A stretch of 64,000 nucleotides of DNA from an uncultured Duncaniella sp. (GCA_910588795.1 CAJURI010000002.1:62001-126000); one strand, 5' to 3'; positions 18,232-28,196 are shown, counted from the stretch's first letter. The notes: generated by a model not told the origin, from the letters alone. Program-made: numbers and translations.

Positions 18232-21200
18232 TTAATCGCGTTTAATTCCGAACAGTTCCCATAGAGTGTTGAGTTTCTTTTTCAGCACGAATCCGACACC
18301 TGTCTGTGTGATCTCTCCTTCAAGTATGCTCTCGAATCCTGTGTGACGGAATATCTTGATATACATGGAACCTGATTTGTTGAGCATATATTCAAACGAT
18401 ATGTCGTTGATGAGATTTTGCGAGAAGTTCTCGTCATTGTCGGCATCGGTAGAGTAATTACCGCCCACGACAATCTTGAAACGGTCATTGAACAGGCTTT
18501 TCGATACCTTATAGCTATATGACGTGGCGGTGGAGGTGTTGCCTTCGTATGTACGGTCATACTGGTCTATGCCGAATGATATGTCGACACCGCGGATGTT
18601 GTTGGCAGCCCAGCTGTTGAGCTGAGAGGTCAGGAAAGAGAAGAGCGGGTTGCCTGAGAGTGACGTGCCTTTTGTGCCGGCTCCGGTATATACATTGTAT
18701 AGCAGGAGGTTCATTGCCTGGTTGGCTCGTTGCTCGGCCGACATGGAGGATAGCTCGTTCTGTACAGTTATGTCGTCGTTGGTGGAGAGGTCAAACGCTA
18801 CGTTCATGTTGCTGAAAGTGTTTGTCACAGCGAGCATGACGTCGAAGTTGACCACACGGGAGTTTTGCCCGTCCTGAGTCACATTCGCTCTTACCACATC
18901 CACGGCATGTACATTCAGTACGGGATTCATCATATCGCCGTTGAATGCGATGTATGAACCGTCCTGGAATGAGAAGTTCTTTTCGCTCATGAGCGGGGGA
19001 GTGTAGCGCACAAATCCGCCGTTGATGTTTACCCGGCCTGTCAGACGCTCTCCGTTGAGTGGCGACATTGTGAAGTCAAGGTCTCCTGACGGAAGTACCT
19101 GCACACGGTTGGATCCGTTGGAGGAGAGGTCGACATTGACCGTCGCGCCATCTTTCAGATGGAGGTCGGCGTTGAGGTTGAGAGCCATTTCGGTTGACAC
19201 CAGACTATCAGCCTTCTGTGTGGAAGTTGTGTCGTTGAACTGTACGAAGTGTACCATGTCCTGTGTCGACTGAGATGATACGGATTGCTCCAGCTCGGGG
19301 ATGACATAAGTCACATTGGTGCCTTCGAGAAGTGATATGTCGGCATTAACGTTCAGCATCTGCATGTTGCCTTTCACGCCGGCAAATAGGTCAAGGAACG
19401 CCTTGCCGTATACGTCAGCTCCGCCTCGCGCCCTGTCACTCTTGACGATCTGTATGTTTCTTGCGGCCATGTCAAGATCCAGTTTCATATTGGAGAGAGA
19501 ACGGGCATCAACAATACCGTTTATTGTCAATGGATTGCTGTTGCAGCCTAAGATGTTGAAATCCTTGAAGGTGATCACGTTGCTGTCCACAGGGATCTTC
19601 TCTTCAGAAAATCTGAAAGATGTGCCAAGCATGGTGACTTTGACTGCCGTTGTGTCGAAATCGATATAGCCGTCAAAGATGGGGTGGGCCATGTCTCCGG
19701 TGATCTTCATTGTGCCGTTCAAAAGACCGGAAAGAGTTGCCATTTTATTTGGTATGAACGGGTTTACTACATGAAGAGGGAACCGTATCATATTGAAATC
19801 GAGCATGAACGGGGATGCGAGCGTCGAGTCATTGAGCACGCCTCTGGCTGTGATGGTGCGTACGGAGTCAACCATAAGAGCCACATCTGCCATGAGTTTT
19901 CCTCCTGGATTGTTGGCTACATTCACATCAAGATCGAAGTCTCCCACCCGGTCCCGGCCATAATATAGGTCGGAAAGTGAGACGGAGCCATCTCCTGTAA
20001 GGGTCGGCTTTTCATACCTGAAGCTTAGATCAGCTGAAAGGTTGCCCTTTACCGGAGGCGCGAACGGATTGATTGACAGCCAGTCCTGTATGCGCATATT
20101 CGATATCTGTATCTTAAGGTCTTCCTGCGCTCCGGTGTAATGCCTGTGCAGACTGTCGACAGGATGATCGGCGTGAGATTCACTGTGAGCAGTGAATATG
20201 CGTATGAAGCTGTTGTCTCCAGCCAGTTCGAGATCGGCATCCATATGCTTGTTGGTCAGGTCAAGACTGATGAAATTGTCCTTGTTCAGGGTCCACGGTT
20301 TGTAGGCTATGGTCGGCTTTAAAGGTACGAGCCGTACTGTCACTATGCTGTCGGCTATGTCGGCGTTTAGTCCGAGATTGAATCCTTTTTTACCTTTTAT
20401 GTTTTCCTGTTTCAGGAATACGGAGGCGCGGTTGAAGCTGGCAAAGCCGTTGAGTGTGACATGAGCGAAATCATCAAATGTGCCGGGTCGGTTGTTCATG
20501 GACGCATGGTACACAAGATACTCTCTATGCTGTATGGCATTGAGACGTATTGTGTCTATACGTGTTGAGCCTGACACGATATCGGTCACGGTGGTGTTGA
20601 GGCTTATTAATGAATCGTTGGACAGCAGGGCGGATACGCCACCGACTTTTATCCCTGATGACTCGAGATACTGGGCTGCGAAATTGGATTTCTCCATATC
20701 GGCCTGTAATGAGAATCTGGGTATCGCTTTATTCAGAGCCATTACATCTACGCGCATGCTGTCTGCCTGATGCTGTATTACTTCCATTGCGTGAGGCAGT
20801 TCCGATATCATAGAGAAAAGAGATCCGGGAGTAGTAAGTAGCAGATGTAGATCGCCGTTGTCAAGTGTAGTGCGTGATCCGGTATCCTCCGAGCGTGAAG
20901 TCAGTGATATCGGTCTTTTGGGTTCAATGGTCATTCCGGGAAGCTGCCATGCGAGAGAACTTACATCGGCTCTTATGTCCATGCCTCTTGTCCTCGTATT
21001 ATAGAATCCGGCTGATGCTATGTCGAGATGTCCTTCGTTTATTGAATCGGACAGATGGAGGGTTCTGAGGTTTATGTCACTGAGATTTCCGTTGATGCTG
21101 TAATGTACAGAATCGCCATCGAGCTGTGCGTCAAAGATAATGGACGCGTCAGCTCCGGGATTATGGCTCACAAGTGAGCCTGATGCTTCACCGGCGTGCA

Positions 21201-22953
21201 GAGAAGTGTTGAGATTTATGTCCCTGTATGTCTCATGGTTGTATTCTATTTCAGAGAGTCTTACATCGGCGTCGACAGATGTCCTGACCGACATAGGGTT
21301 GTATCCTTTACCGTTAATCGAGGCGAGTCCGGTGACGCTGCCTATGCCGATTGAAGGCATGAATGCGTCTGCCGGGAAGCGGTCAAGAGCTATGCGTGCG
21401 TCGTATTTCTCGGATCGTGCCGCCCATGATCCGTTGGCTGCAAGCCGGCCTCCCCGTGTGTTGACAGCGAGTTTTCCTGAAGCTTCCCCCGGATGATAGC
21501 TCACATCGGCTTTAAGCTGAAGGGCCGGGACTATGGATATCGGTAGAAATGAGAATTTACGGTCCGAGAGGGTGGCAAGTGATCCGTCAAGAGAAATATT
21601 CCCTCCTATTTTCCCGGGGTCGAACGGAGCTTCGACAGTGCCTTTCCCTTTAAGTCGGAACACATCGGGCATTGACATGCTCAACTCACGCACATCGACA
21701 CTGCCCGCAGTGCCGTCTATGTCGGTCGAGAATGAGAGCAGTCCCATAGGAGAGAGCATGGCTTTCATGTCGGGGAATGCCATGACGATATCTGAAGGAG
21801 ATATGAGTCCGTTGCCTTTGAGTGACACAAGAAGTGATGGATCGGACATGAGATCGCCTATGCCCATTTTCGCGTCAAAGGATATAGTGGAGCTTAATGT
21901 ATTAATGTTGAAGCCTTTGGCTGACATGGCTGTAGAGCCCATGCTGAACACTCCGTCGGCGTGCAGCTGTAGGCCGCATCGTTCTGTGGCGGTCAGTTTT
22001 CGTAACGGCACACGTATATCGGTGCCGCGGTTGTAAAATGAATCAATGTCGATTGATATGCCTGATGCCATGATATAGGATGGATCAAATCCTGGAGACG
22101 GAACGGCTCCGCGTTCGGCATAGAGGGCATAGTCGGATGTGAGGCGTAGTGTATCTGCGGTGATGGTCCACATTTCCGATGGGGGGGATGCTGTGGAATC
22201 GGCAGGAGACACTGTGGAGACCGAGTCGGTCCTCGGGTATATGTATGCTGCGGCTACACTGTCGACTCTCAGGCTTTTGCCATATATTTTTTTTGATCGC
22301 ATGTCCACTGTTGCGAGCATTAATGTGGCGTTGCCGACATAACATCCGAGGGAGTCTATGGTCGGCATCATACTCATGGAGTAGTCGATATCGCTTATAT
22401 TGATAAGCCCGGCTCGTATGAGCCATGGAGCTGACGCAGCCGTGTCGACCGGAGCCTTGAGTGTATCCTCCAGCATGCGTAACGTCACGCGGGCTCCGGA
22501 GATATCTGCCCGGTCGAGATTGATGATATTGCCGTTCAGTATGATTTCGGTCGCTGTAATGTTGCCGTGTGCTATGTTGGCGCGGAGCCACATGATGGAA
22601 TCAGAGTTGCCCAACTGGTAGAATGCCGAGTCAAGACTGATGCCGCTGACCGCGATATGTCCTCTGAGCAGTGGCAGAATGCCTACGGAGAGAGAAGCCT
22701 GACGTGCGGTAAGCATTGTGTCTCCTCCGGCATGGATAACGTTGACGCCATCGACTTTCAGTCGCAAGGGGAAGCTCAGGCGCAGGCGTTCTATCTGAAT
22801 GTCCATGCCTGTGGAGCGGCTGACTTTTCCGGTGGCATAACCGACAGCCCAGTCCTGTATCGGCGGGATATAGAGCAGTACAGGGACAAGCACTATAAGA
22901 ATCACCGGCACTAAAATTATCCAAATTAATATTTTGCTAACCTTACGGACCAA
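18232..22953 (-). CDS. tamB: TamB / AsmA-like inter-membrane protein (DUF490)
   Basis: This very large protein (1573 residues) has one N-terminal membrane helix (about 7-30, ILIWIILVPVILIVLVPVLLY split by Pro). Long beta-rich repeats follow, and a C-terminal TamB domain with VRYTPPLMSEKNFSFQDGSY, NDDITVQNELSSMSAEQRANQAMNLL and a final region ending in FVLKKKLNTLWELF. TamB anchors in the inner membrane and reaches the outer-membrane Omp85 partner as a long groove. Translation starts at TTG (22953-22951); no in-frame ATG precedes the membrane helix. It is the first gene of the tamB-tamL operon, the reverse of the proteobacterial order. Confidence 0.9.
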   Translation of the reverse strand: MVRKVSKILIWIILVPVILIVLVPVLLYIPPIQDWAVGYATGKVSRSTGMDIQIERLRLSFPLRLKVDGVNVIHAGGDTMLTARQASLSVGILPLLRGHIAVSGISLDSAFYQLGNSDSIMWLRANIAHGNITATEIILNGNIINLDRADISGARVTLRMLEDTLKAPVDTAASAPWLIRAGLINISDIDYSMSMMPTIDSLGCYVGNATLMLATVDMRSKKIYGKSLRVDSVAAAYIYPRTDSVSTVSPADSTASPPSEMWTITADTLRLTSDYALYAERGAVPSPGFDPSYIMASGISIDIDSFYNRGTDIRVPLRKLTATERCGLQLHADGVFSMGSTAMSAKGFNINTLSSTISFDAKMGIGDLMSDPSLLVSLKGNGLISPSDIVMAFPDMKAMLSPMGLLSFSTDIDGTAGSVDVRELSMSMPDVFRLKGKGTVEAPFDPGKIGGNISLDGSLATLSDRKFSFLPISIVPALQLKADVSYHPGEASGKLAVNTRGGRLAANGSWAARSEKYDARIALDRFPADAFMPSIGIGSVTGLASINGKGYNPMSVRTSVDADVRLSEIEYNHETYRDINLNTSLHAGEASGSLVSHNPGADASIIFDAQLDGDSVHYSINGNLSDINLRTLHLSDSINEGHLDIASAGFYNTRTRGMDIRADVSSLAWQLPGMTIEPKRPISLTSRSEDTGSRTTLDNGDLHLLLTTPGSLFSMISELPHAMEVIQHQADSMRVDVMALNKAIPRFSLQADMEKSNFAAQYLESSGIKVGGVSALLSNDSLISLNTTVTDIVSGSTRIDTIRLNAIQHREYLVYHASMNNRPGTFDDFAHVTLNGFASFNRASVFLKQENIKGKKGFNLGLNADIADSIVTVRLVPLKPTIAYKPWTLNKDNFISLDLTNKHMDADLELAGDNSFIRIFTAHSESHADHPVDSLHRHYTGAQEDLKIQISNMRIQDWLSINPFAPPVKGNLSADLSFRYEKPTLTGDGSVSLSDLYYGRDRVGDFDLDVNVANNPGGKLMADVALMVDSVRTITARGVLNDSTLASPFMLDFNMIRFPLHVVNPFIPNKMATLSGLLNGTMKITGDMAHPIFDGYIDFDTTAVKVTMLGTSFRFSEEKIPVDSNVITFKDFNILGCNSNPLTINGIVDARSLSNMKLDLDMAARNIQIVKSDRARGGADVYGKAFLDLFAGVKGNMQMLNVNADISLLEGTNVTYVIPELEQSVSSQSTQDMVHFVQFNDTTSTQKADSLVSTEMALNLNADLHLKDGATVNVDLSSNGSNRVQVLPSGDLDFTMSPLNGERLTGRVNINGGFVRYTPPLMSEKNFSFQDGSYIAFNGDMMNPVLNVHAVDVVRANVTQDGQNSRVVNFDVMLAVTNTFSNMNVAFDLSTNDDITVQNELSSMSAEQRANQAMNLLLYNVYTGAGTKGTSLSGNPLFSFLTSQLNSWAANNIRGVDISFGIDQYDRTYEGNTSTATSYSYKVSKSLFNDRFKIVVGGNYSTDADNDENFSQNLINDISFEYMLNKSGSMYIKIFRHTGFESILEGEITQTGVGFVLKKKLNTLWELFGIKRD

Positions 22954-23106
22954 AATGTGAGAATATTATTAGTTGAAACTTGATGTACGTAATCTTAAAA
23001 CATGATACTCGGGATGATCTCAAGCATCACTGATGATTCTATTTTAACAACCCTTAAACAGGGCAAAATGTTTTTAGGCAACCTCTCATTTGTATGATAT
23101 AAAAAA

Positions 23107-23147
23107 ACTCTCGCCGGATGCTCGGAAAGCATATTACTGGCGAGAGT
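23107..23147 (-). terminator. Intrinsic terminator of the small winged-helix gene
   Basis: A 9-bp stem (23107-23115 with 23139-23147) is followed, on the minus strand, by a run of T (the A-run at 23101-23107). It lies 56 nt after the stop of the 70-aa gene. This is a classical rho-independent form. Confidence 0.75.
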
Positions 23148-23202
23148 ATTGTGGAGGTATTTTCAGACGGTTCATGAAATGGCCGCCTTATGGGATGCGA
23201 TG

Positions 23203-23415
23203 TTACTGAGCAAGTGACACAAGTAGCTCCTTGCCATCTTCGGAAGGCTGGAATGTGAGTTTGCCTTCACGGGCAAGCCATCCGAGTGCGGCATAGAGTT
23301 CTTTATCGTTCTTGAGCTTAGCCATCTTCTTAAGCTGCTTGGTGTCGACAGTTTCGGCCTCATTAAGAGCTGTCCATACAAGGCCTGCATTCAGTCCGAT
23401 AGTTTCAGTGTTCAT
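23203..23415 (-). CDS. Small winged helix-turn-helix protein (70 aa)
   Basis: The whole 70-residue protein is one winged-helix domain: LNAGLVWTALNEAETVDTKQLKKM, then ELYAALGWLAREGKLTF, and a short wing SEDGKELLVSLAQ. It matches the DUF10771-type small wHTH proteins common in Bacteroidales. Its target is unknown; such proteins may bind DNA or act as protein-protein modules. It is monocistronic, with its own terminator downstream and about 180 bp of AT-rich sequence upstream. Confidence 0.85.
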   Translation of the reverse strand: MNTETIGLNAGLVWTALNEAETVDTKQLKKMAKLKNDKELYAALGWLAREGKLTFQPSEDGKELLVSLAQ

Positions 23416-23520
23416 AGTTAAGTAAATATTTGATTAATAATGTATCGCCTTATTGATAAAAAAGTGCTGAAATATCAGCTGTTAAATAAATGCGACGCGC
23501 AAATTTAATAAAAAATTGTT

Positions 23521-23559
23521 AAACGTCGGTCATTTTTGAAACAAAAAAGACCGACGTTT
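23521..23559 (-). terminator. Intrinsic terminator after the alpha-amylase gene
   Basis: A perfect 11-bp stem (23521-23531 with 23549-23559) is followed on the minus strand by AACAATTTTTT. It is 35 nt after the amylase stop. Confidence 0.7.
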
Positions 23560-23593
23560 GGTTCAAAATGTTTGAAATATTTTAATTTTCAGT

Positions 23594-25021
23594 TTAATAT
23601 GTCAGAATATATGATGTAAATGGTGCAAGTGTGCCGTTGATTCGACCGTTATTTGCCTTGAATGTGGTGTTATGGATTCCATCGGTGTATGCGCCGTCAG
23701 GAAGGGCTGTTGGAATGTCGACTGTTTGTGTCTTTCCGGATATGTTTATAAGTACGAGTCCGGCGTTGCCACGTGCCACGGCTATTACGGCTCCGTTGTC
23801 GGAAGCAGTCACATTCTCAGGCTGTCCGTGCATGGCACGGCGAAATTTGTTTACAGCCACTACTTCAGGATGCTTGAATTCGTCATTGCCGCGGGCTCCT
23901 ACGCGGTTGTTGCCCCAATAGTTGTCGCGTGTGCTGCCTGCAGGTCTGCTGTAAAATAGCGGGGTGCCGTTCTGCCTTGCGGTAAGAAACACATAGCCCA
24001 TTCTCACCTGTTCATCAGTAAGTCCGGCTGATTCATGCTGATTGCAGTAGGTGTCATGCGATTCTACCCATGTCACCAGGTGTTTGCCGTCTACAGGATG
24101 ATGCCATATCAGGAGTGAGTCGGCATTGAAATCGGCTTTTTCAAGGACATTGCGCAGTGCGTGTCCGTAGTTGCTTGCCACAAGGTCCATGTATTCGCCG
24201 TATTCGGCTTCTTTGACATTGCGGTCCTGAAGAACTTCGCCATATATGAAGAGAGAGTCGCGGGGCACCGATAGTCTCACCCCTTTCACTTCCTCACGTC
24301 CTGTCGCTACGTCCCAGAAGTTGTTGCGTTCGGCGAGTGAGTCAAGTGGGTCGGAGGGGAGTCCGATATGTTTGGCTGTGTCATAACGGAATCCCTTGAC
24401 TCCAAGGCTGAGCAGATCATTCACATAGTTCATGTAGTAGGCTTGAAAGTCGGGGTTCTCTGTGTTGACATCAGGCAGTCCGCCCATCTTGCCGGTGGTG
24501 CACTGGTAACGGTCGTTGTAGTCAGTGATATCGGTCATTCCGTTGGCGTGAAACAGTTTGTCGTGTCCTCCGACGGCGTTGTCAAGGTCAGGCAATACGG
24601 CTGTGTGGTCGACAGCTGTATGGTTAGGCAGCACGTCCACGATTACTTTTACGTTATATTTTGCGGCACTGTCCATCATGGATTTGAACTGGTCGCGCGA
24701 ACCGAGCAGATAGTTGCCTATTTTCCAGTCGGTGGGCTGATAGTAGTAGTACCATTTCCCTTTAACGGAGTCTCCGGGCTGGGAGAAGAGAGCCATCCCT
24801 CCGTCCTCACCTATGAAGCATGTGTTGGCGGGAGATGTCTGTACATATGCATAGCCGGCTTCTGCGATATCCTTCATGTTGGCGGCAATGGTGTCGAACG
24901 ACCATGACCAGGCATGGAGTATCACATCATCATTGGTGTCAGCTTCAGGAGCCGGAGTTGTCTGCCGGCAGGATGCTATGATAATGCTCCCTGCCATGAC
25001 AAGAAATAAAGATTTTTTCAT
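23594..25021 (-). CDS. GH13 alpha-amylase, lipoprotein
   Basis: This 475-residue protein has a lipoprotein signal ending IIASC (Cys18). The GH13 barrel has the four conserved regions: VDVLPNHTAVD, GFRYDTAKH (nucleophile Asp), IYGEVLQD (acid/base Glu) and VESHDTY (third Asp). A C-terminal beta domain ends near VLINISGKTQ. It hydrolyses alpha-1,4-glucans in the periplasm or at the outer membrane. The residues after the lipid Cys (RQTTPAP) do not resemble the acidic surface-export signal of Bacteroidetes, so periplasmic location is plausible. No SusC/SusD genes are near, so it is not in a classical utilisation locus. Confidence 0.9.
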   Translation of the reverse strand: MKKSLFLVMAGSIIIASCRQTTPAPEADTNDDVILHAWSWSFDTIAANMKDIAEAGYAYVQTSPANTCFIGEDGGMALFSQPGDSVKGKWYYYYQPTDWKIGNYLLGSRDQFKSMMDSAAKYNVKVIVDVLPNHTAVDHTAVLPDLDNAVGGHDKLFHANGMTDITDYNDRYQCTTGKMGGLPDVNTENPDFQAYYMNYVNDLLSLGVKGFRYDTAKHIGLPSDPLDSLAERNNFWDVATGREEVKGVRLSVPRDSLFIYGEVLQDRNVKEAEYGEYMDLVASNYGHALRNVLEKADFNADSLLIWHHPVDGKHLVTWVESHDTYCNQHESAGLTDEQVRMGYVFLTARQNGTPLFYSRPAGSTRDNYWGNNRVGARGNDEFKHPEVVAVNKFRRAMHGQPENVTASDNGAVIAVARGNAGLVLINISGKTQTVDIPTALPDGAYTDGIHNTTFKANNGRINGTLAPFTSYILTY

Positions 25022-25099
25022 AAGTGGAATTTATGTAAGTATGATGTTGGTGGAATAGTATGATATGTATGTGTCACTTATATATAAAGTTATATATAG

Positions 25100-25957
25100 T
25101 TATATATATAGTGTGATCGTGACAAGATATATGAGTGTGGCCGGAATTACGAGAAGCAGTGAATCTATTCGGTCAAGGATCCCTCCGTGTCCGGGAAGAA
25201 TGTTGCCTGAGTCCTTGACTCCGAGTGTACGCTTTATAAGCGATTCCACAAGGTCGCCCCAGGTGGCGAATACGGCTGTCGTCACACCCATGCCGCAAAG
25301 AGCAGCCAGTGAGGTTGATGTAAAGTAGGCTCCGAAACAGTACTTCATGACGAATGCCGATGCAATCACGAAGATGATTCCGCCAAAAAATCCTTCCCAG
25401 CTTTTGGCCGGAGATATGCGCGGGAATAATTTGTGCCTCCCGAGCAGTGACCCTACTATAAATGCTCCCGTGTCGCTGAGCCATATCATCACAAACATGG
25501 CGAGAAGGAGTGCCGTACCGTCGTTAAGCGTGTAGTACATCGACATGATTCCGAGCGGCAAAGCTATGTAGAGCTGTCCCATATATGAGTAGGCAAGATT
25601 GGTCAGAGGCGACTGTTCATGGCTGTAGAGCTGCATGACGAGACGGACCACAAGATAAAGAAGATACATTGTGAAGAATGTGCCTCCGAGTACTGCTGTC
25701 TTGTGTGGGGTGAGAAGCCCTATGTTGACGCTGCTTATCCCTACAAACAGGATGATTGCCCCTGCAATGTCTGTGATAAGTGTGGTGATATTCTCGCCGC
25801 CTGTGGCAGCATTGGTGAGATGGGCGAATTCATTTATAGCGAGTATGGTGAAAAGTGTGAAAAGGGCTACAAACCACCATCCGCCGTGCAACACTGCGGC
25901 TATTATGAGAGAGACGTATATGATACCTGTCAGGGAACGTTTAAGCAGATTCTTCAT
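25100..25957 (-). CDS. cdsA: Phosphatidate cytidylyltransferase
   Basis: This 285-residue membrane protein with about eight helices makes CDP-diacylglycerol from phosphatidate and CTP, the gateway to phospholipids. The C-terminal CDS signature is present: SPAKSWEGFFGGI followed by WGDLVESLIKRTLGVKDSGNILPGHGGILDRIDSLL, split here by family positions. The preceding WLSDTGAFIVGSLLGRHKL segment also matches. It lies downstream of ddh behind an imperfect hairpin and has its own -7 box. Confidence 0.95.
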   Translation of the reverse strand: MKNLLKRSLTGIIYVSLIIAAVLHGGWWFVALFTLFTILAINEFAHLTNAATGGENITTLITDIAGAIILFVGISSVNIGLLTPHKTAVLGGTFFTMYLLYLVVRLVMQLYSHEQSPLTNLAYSYMGQLYIALPLGIMSMYYTLNDGTALLLAMFVMIWLSDTGAFIVGSLLGRHKLFPRISPAKSWEGFFGGIIFVIASAFVMKYCFGAYFTSTSLAALCGMGVTTAVFATWGDLVESLIKRTLGVKDSGNILPGHGGILDRIDSLLLVIPATLIYLVTITLYI

Positions 25958-25978
25958 TGTCAGACTATTTTATTTCTG

Positions 25979-25986
25979 CAAAAGTA
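25979..25986 (-). promoter_or_regulatory. -7 box upstream of cdsA
   Basis: On the minus strand the sequence reads TACTTTTG, an exact TAnnTTTG match, 22 nt before the cdsA ATG. A -33 element at the usual spacing is not clear. Confidence 0.4.
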
Positions 25987-26007
25987 CGTAAAATATTTTA
26001 AAAGAAA

Positions 26008-26042
26008 TGAGGACAAGCTCTGTTTTTTGGAGCCTGTCCTCA
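26008..26042 (-). terminator. Imperfect hairpin after ddh
   Basis: Arms 26008-26020 and 26030-26042 pair over 13 positions with one mismatch, around a loop of about 9 nt. On the minus strand it is followed by TTTCTTTTAAAATATTTT. It likely terminates ddh before cdsA. Confidence 0.6.
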
Positions 26043-26074
26043 GTCAGTTGTTAAGAGATGCGAATATTATGAGC

Positions 26075-26971
26075 TCACACCAGATGGGCTATGAGAGATT
26101 CGCGGTCGCCCGGAAGCAGGTCGATGACCGGTATCTCCACCATGGTGTATGCACCTGGTGCAAGGCGCATTGCGGCACGTGCCACTCCGACAAGGAGCTG
26201 TGACGTTAGTGCGGGATTGTTGATGCTCATGGTATACTCAAAACGCTGGTTCTGAGTCTGCCCGGAGACACCTTTGCGCACCATGTGTACACCGTGTCCC
26301 ATGTCCTTTACGGCATCCACGCTTTCCACAGCCATGACGTGGGTCTCGTCGGAAGCGAAGTAGGGGTCCTCCTTTACAGCCTTTGCCACTTCTTCAAGAG
26401 ATGCTCCGGGAAGAAGCTCCACGTATACCATGCGACGATGCATTCCGTCACCTTTTGGCATGGTCATGGATAGAGCATTCTTTACGCCGGGCTTGGATTT
26501 CACACACACGGTATGCCCCATGCTCATGCCAGGGCCGAAATTAGTGTAAGTGATCCCTTTCGGAGCCGCAGCTTCCAGAAGAGTGCGCACTATAGAGTCG
26601 CTTCCCGGATCCCAGCCTGCTGATATCACAGAGACTTTCCCGGCCTTCACCGCAGCCTCGTTGAGGGTGCGCCGCAGTGCCGGTATCTGTGTGTGTATGT
26701 CGAAGCTGTCAACGGTGTTGATGCCCATTGCGAGAAATTCGAGAGCATATTTCTCAACCTCTCGCGTGGGTGTGCATAATATAGCTACATCTACATGTCC
26801 GAGCTCACGGATATCGGTTACGACCGGATAGGGTGTCAGTTCGAGTGGTTTCTCTCCGATGTTTCGGCGCACGACGCCGGCAATTTCCATATCGGGAGCT
26901 GCTTCGAGAGCCTGAATTGTGAATTTTCCTATGTTGCCATAACCGACAACTGCTGCACGGATTTTTGTCAT
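26075..26971 (-). CDS. ddh: meso-diaminopimelate D-dehydrogenase
   Basis: This 298-residue NADPH enzyme makes meso-DAP from tetrahydrodipicolinate in one step, a route to lysine and peptidoglycan found in some Bacteroidetes. It has the nucleotide motif VVGYGNIGKF, the CTPTREVEKYALEFLAMG segment with NTVDSFDIH, and the SAGWDPGSDSIVR and NFGPGMSMGHT motifs typical of Ddh. It stands alone between cdsA and ackA, with no other lysine-pathway genes nearby. Confidence 0.94.
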   Translation of the reverse strand: MTKIRAAVVGYGNIGKFTIQALEAAPDMEIAGVVRRNIGEKPLELTPYPVVTDIRELGHVDVAILCTPTREVEKYALEFLAMGINTVDSFDIHTQIPALRRTLNEAAVKAGKVSVISAGWDPGSDSIVRTLLEAAAPKGITYTNFGPGMSMGHTVCVKSKPGVKNALSMTMPKGDGMHRRMVYVELLPGASLEEVAKAVKEDPYFASDETHVMAVESVDAVKDMGHGVHMVRKGVSGQTQNQRFEYTMSINNPALTSQLLVGVARAAMRLAPGAYTMVEIPVIDLLPGDRESLIAHLV

Positions 26972-26996
26972 AAGCTAATCTGGTTATAAAAAAACG

Positions 26997-28193
26997 TTAT
27001 TTTCTGACTATGGCTTCGGTGTCACGGGCGATCATCAGTTCCTCGTCAGTCGGGATGACTACAACCTTGACCTTGGATGCCGGAGTTGAGATCACTTTCT
27101 CTTCGCCACGTGTCTTGTTGGCTTCGGGATCGATCTCTACGCCCATAAATGCGAGGGGTGCGCATACATTGGAGCGCAGTGAGCACTGGTTCTCGCCGAC
27201 GCCTCCTGTGAATACTATGATATCCACGCCTCCCATTTCGGCGGCATAAGCACCGATGTATTTGAGGATGCGCTGCTCGTACATGTCCATGCCGAGGCAT
27301 GCGCGCTGATTGCCCTCTTTTACAGCAGCCTCAATCTCACGCATGTCGCTTGAGATTCCGCTTATGCCGAGCATGCCGCTCTCCTTGTTAATGACTTTCT
27401 GGAGTTCTGTTGCTGAGAGGTTGTGCTTGAGCATCAGGTATACGAGTGCGCCCGGATCGACATCTCCTACACGTGTGCCCATCATCAGTCCTTCGGTCGG
27501 GGTAAGCCCCATGGATGTATCCACGCTCTTGCCGTCGACTACCGCTGTGATGGAACCTCCGTTGCCTACATGGCAGGTGATGATCTTCTGTCCCTTGGGG
27601 GATATGCCGAGGAACTCGCACACGCGCTGTGACACATAGCGGTGGCTTGTGCCGTGGAAACCGTAACGGCGCACTCCGTCCTCTTTATAGTATTTATAGG
27701 GCAGGGCGTACATGAACGATTTGGCCGGCATGGTCTGATGGAAAGCTGTGTCGAATACAGCCACCTGCGGCACTTCGGGCATAAGGGCGGTGATTGCTTC
27801 TATGCCTGTCATATTTGCGGGATTGTGCAGGGGGGCGAGGTCGTAGCACTGCTTGATCATGTCCTTGACTTCATCGGTGATAAGGACACTCTGGCTGAAT
27901 TTTTCTGCTCCGTGCACCACGCGGTGGCCTACGGCATCGATCTCGGCATAGCTCTTGATGCATCCTTCCACCGGATCGGTGAGAAGGTTGAGAATGGCCT
28001 TGACTGATCCGTTGTGATCGGTCTGTCCGAGCTCGAGGATGGCTTTTGATCCGTCGGCTTTTTTGTATTTGAGGAATCCGTCGGGGAGCCCGATTTTCTC
28101 TACACCACCTTCAGCGAGTACGGCGTCGGTTGATGTGTCGATGAGTTTGTATTTTACAGAGCTGCTGCCGCAGTTAAGAACTAATATTTTCAT
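26997..28193 (-). CDS. ackA: Acetate kinase
   Basis: This 398-residue kinase converts acetyl-phosphate and ADP to acetate and ATP. It starts MKILVLNCGSSSVKYKLID, and has RRYGFHGTSHRYV, the HVGNGGSITAV phosphate loop, MGLTPTEGLMMGTRVGDVDP and a late FTGGVGEN motif. Its start is 3 nt after the pta stop, so the two form a tight pta-ackA operon for acetate fermentation. Confidence 0.97.
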   Translation of the reverse strand: MKILVLNCGSSSVKYKLIDTSTDAVLAEGGVEKIGLPDGFLKYKKADGSKAILELGQTDHNGSVKAILNLLTDPVEGCIKSYAEIDAVGHRVVHGAEKFSQSVLITDEVKDMIKQCYDLAPLHNPANMTGIEAITALMPEVPQVAVFDTAFHQTMPAKSFMYALPYKYYKEDGVRRYGFHGTSHRYVSQRVCEFLGISPKGQKIITCHVGNGGSITAVVDGKSVDTSMGLTPTEGLMMGTRVGDVDPGALVYLMLKHNLSATELQKVINKESGMLGISGISSDMREIEAAVKEGNQRACLGMDMYEQRILKYIGAYAAEMGGVDIIVFTGGVGENQCSLRSNVCAPLAFMGVEIDPEANKTRGEEKVISTPASKVKVVVIPTDEELMIARDTEAIVRK

Positions 28194-28196
28194 GGC

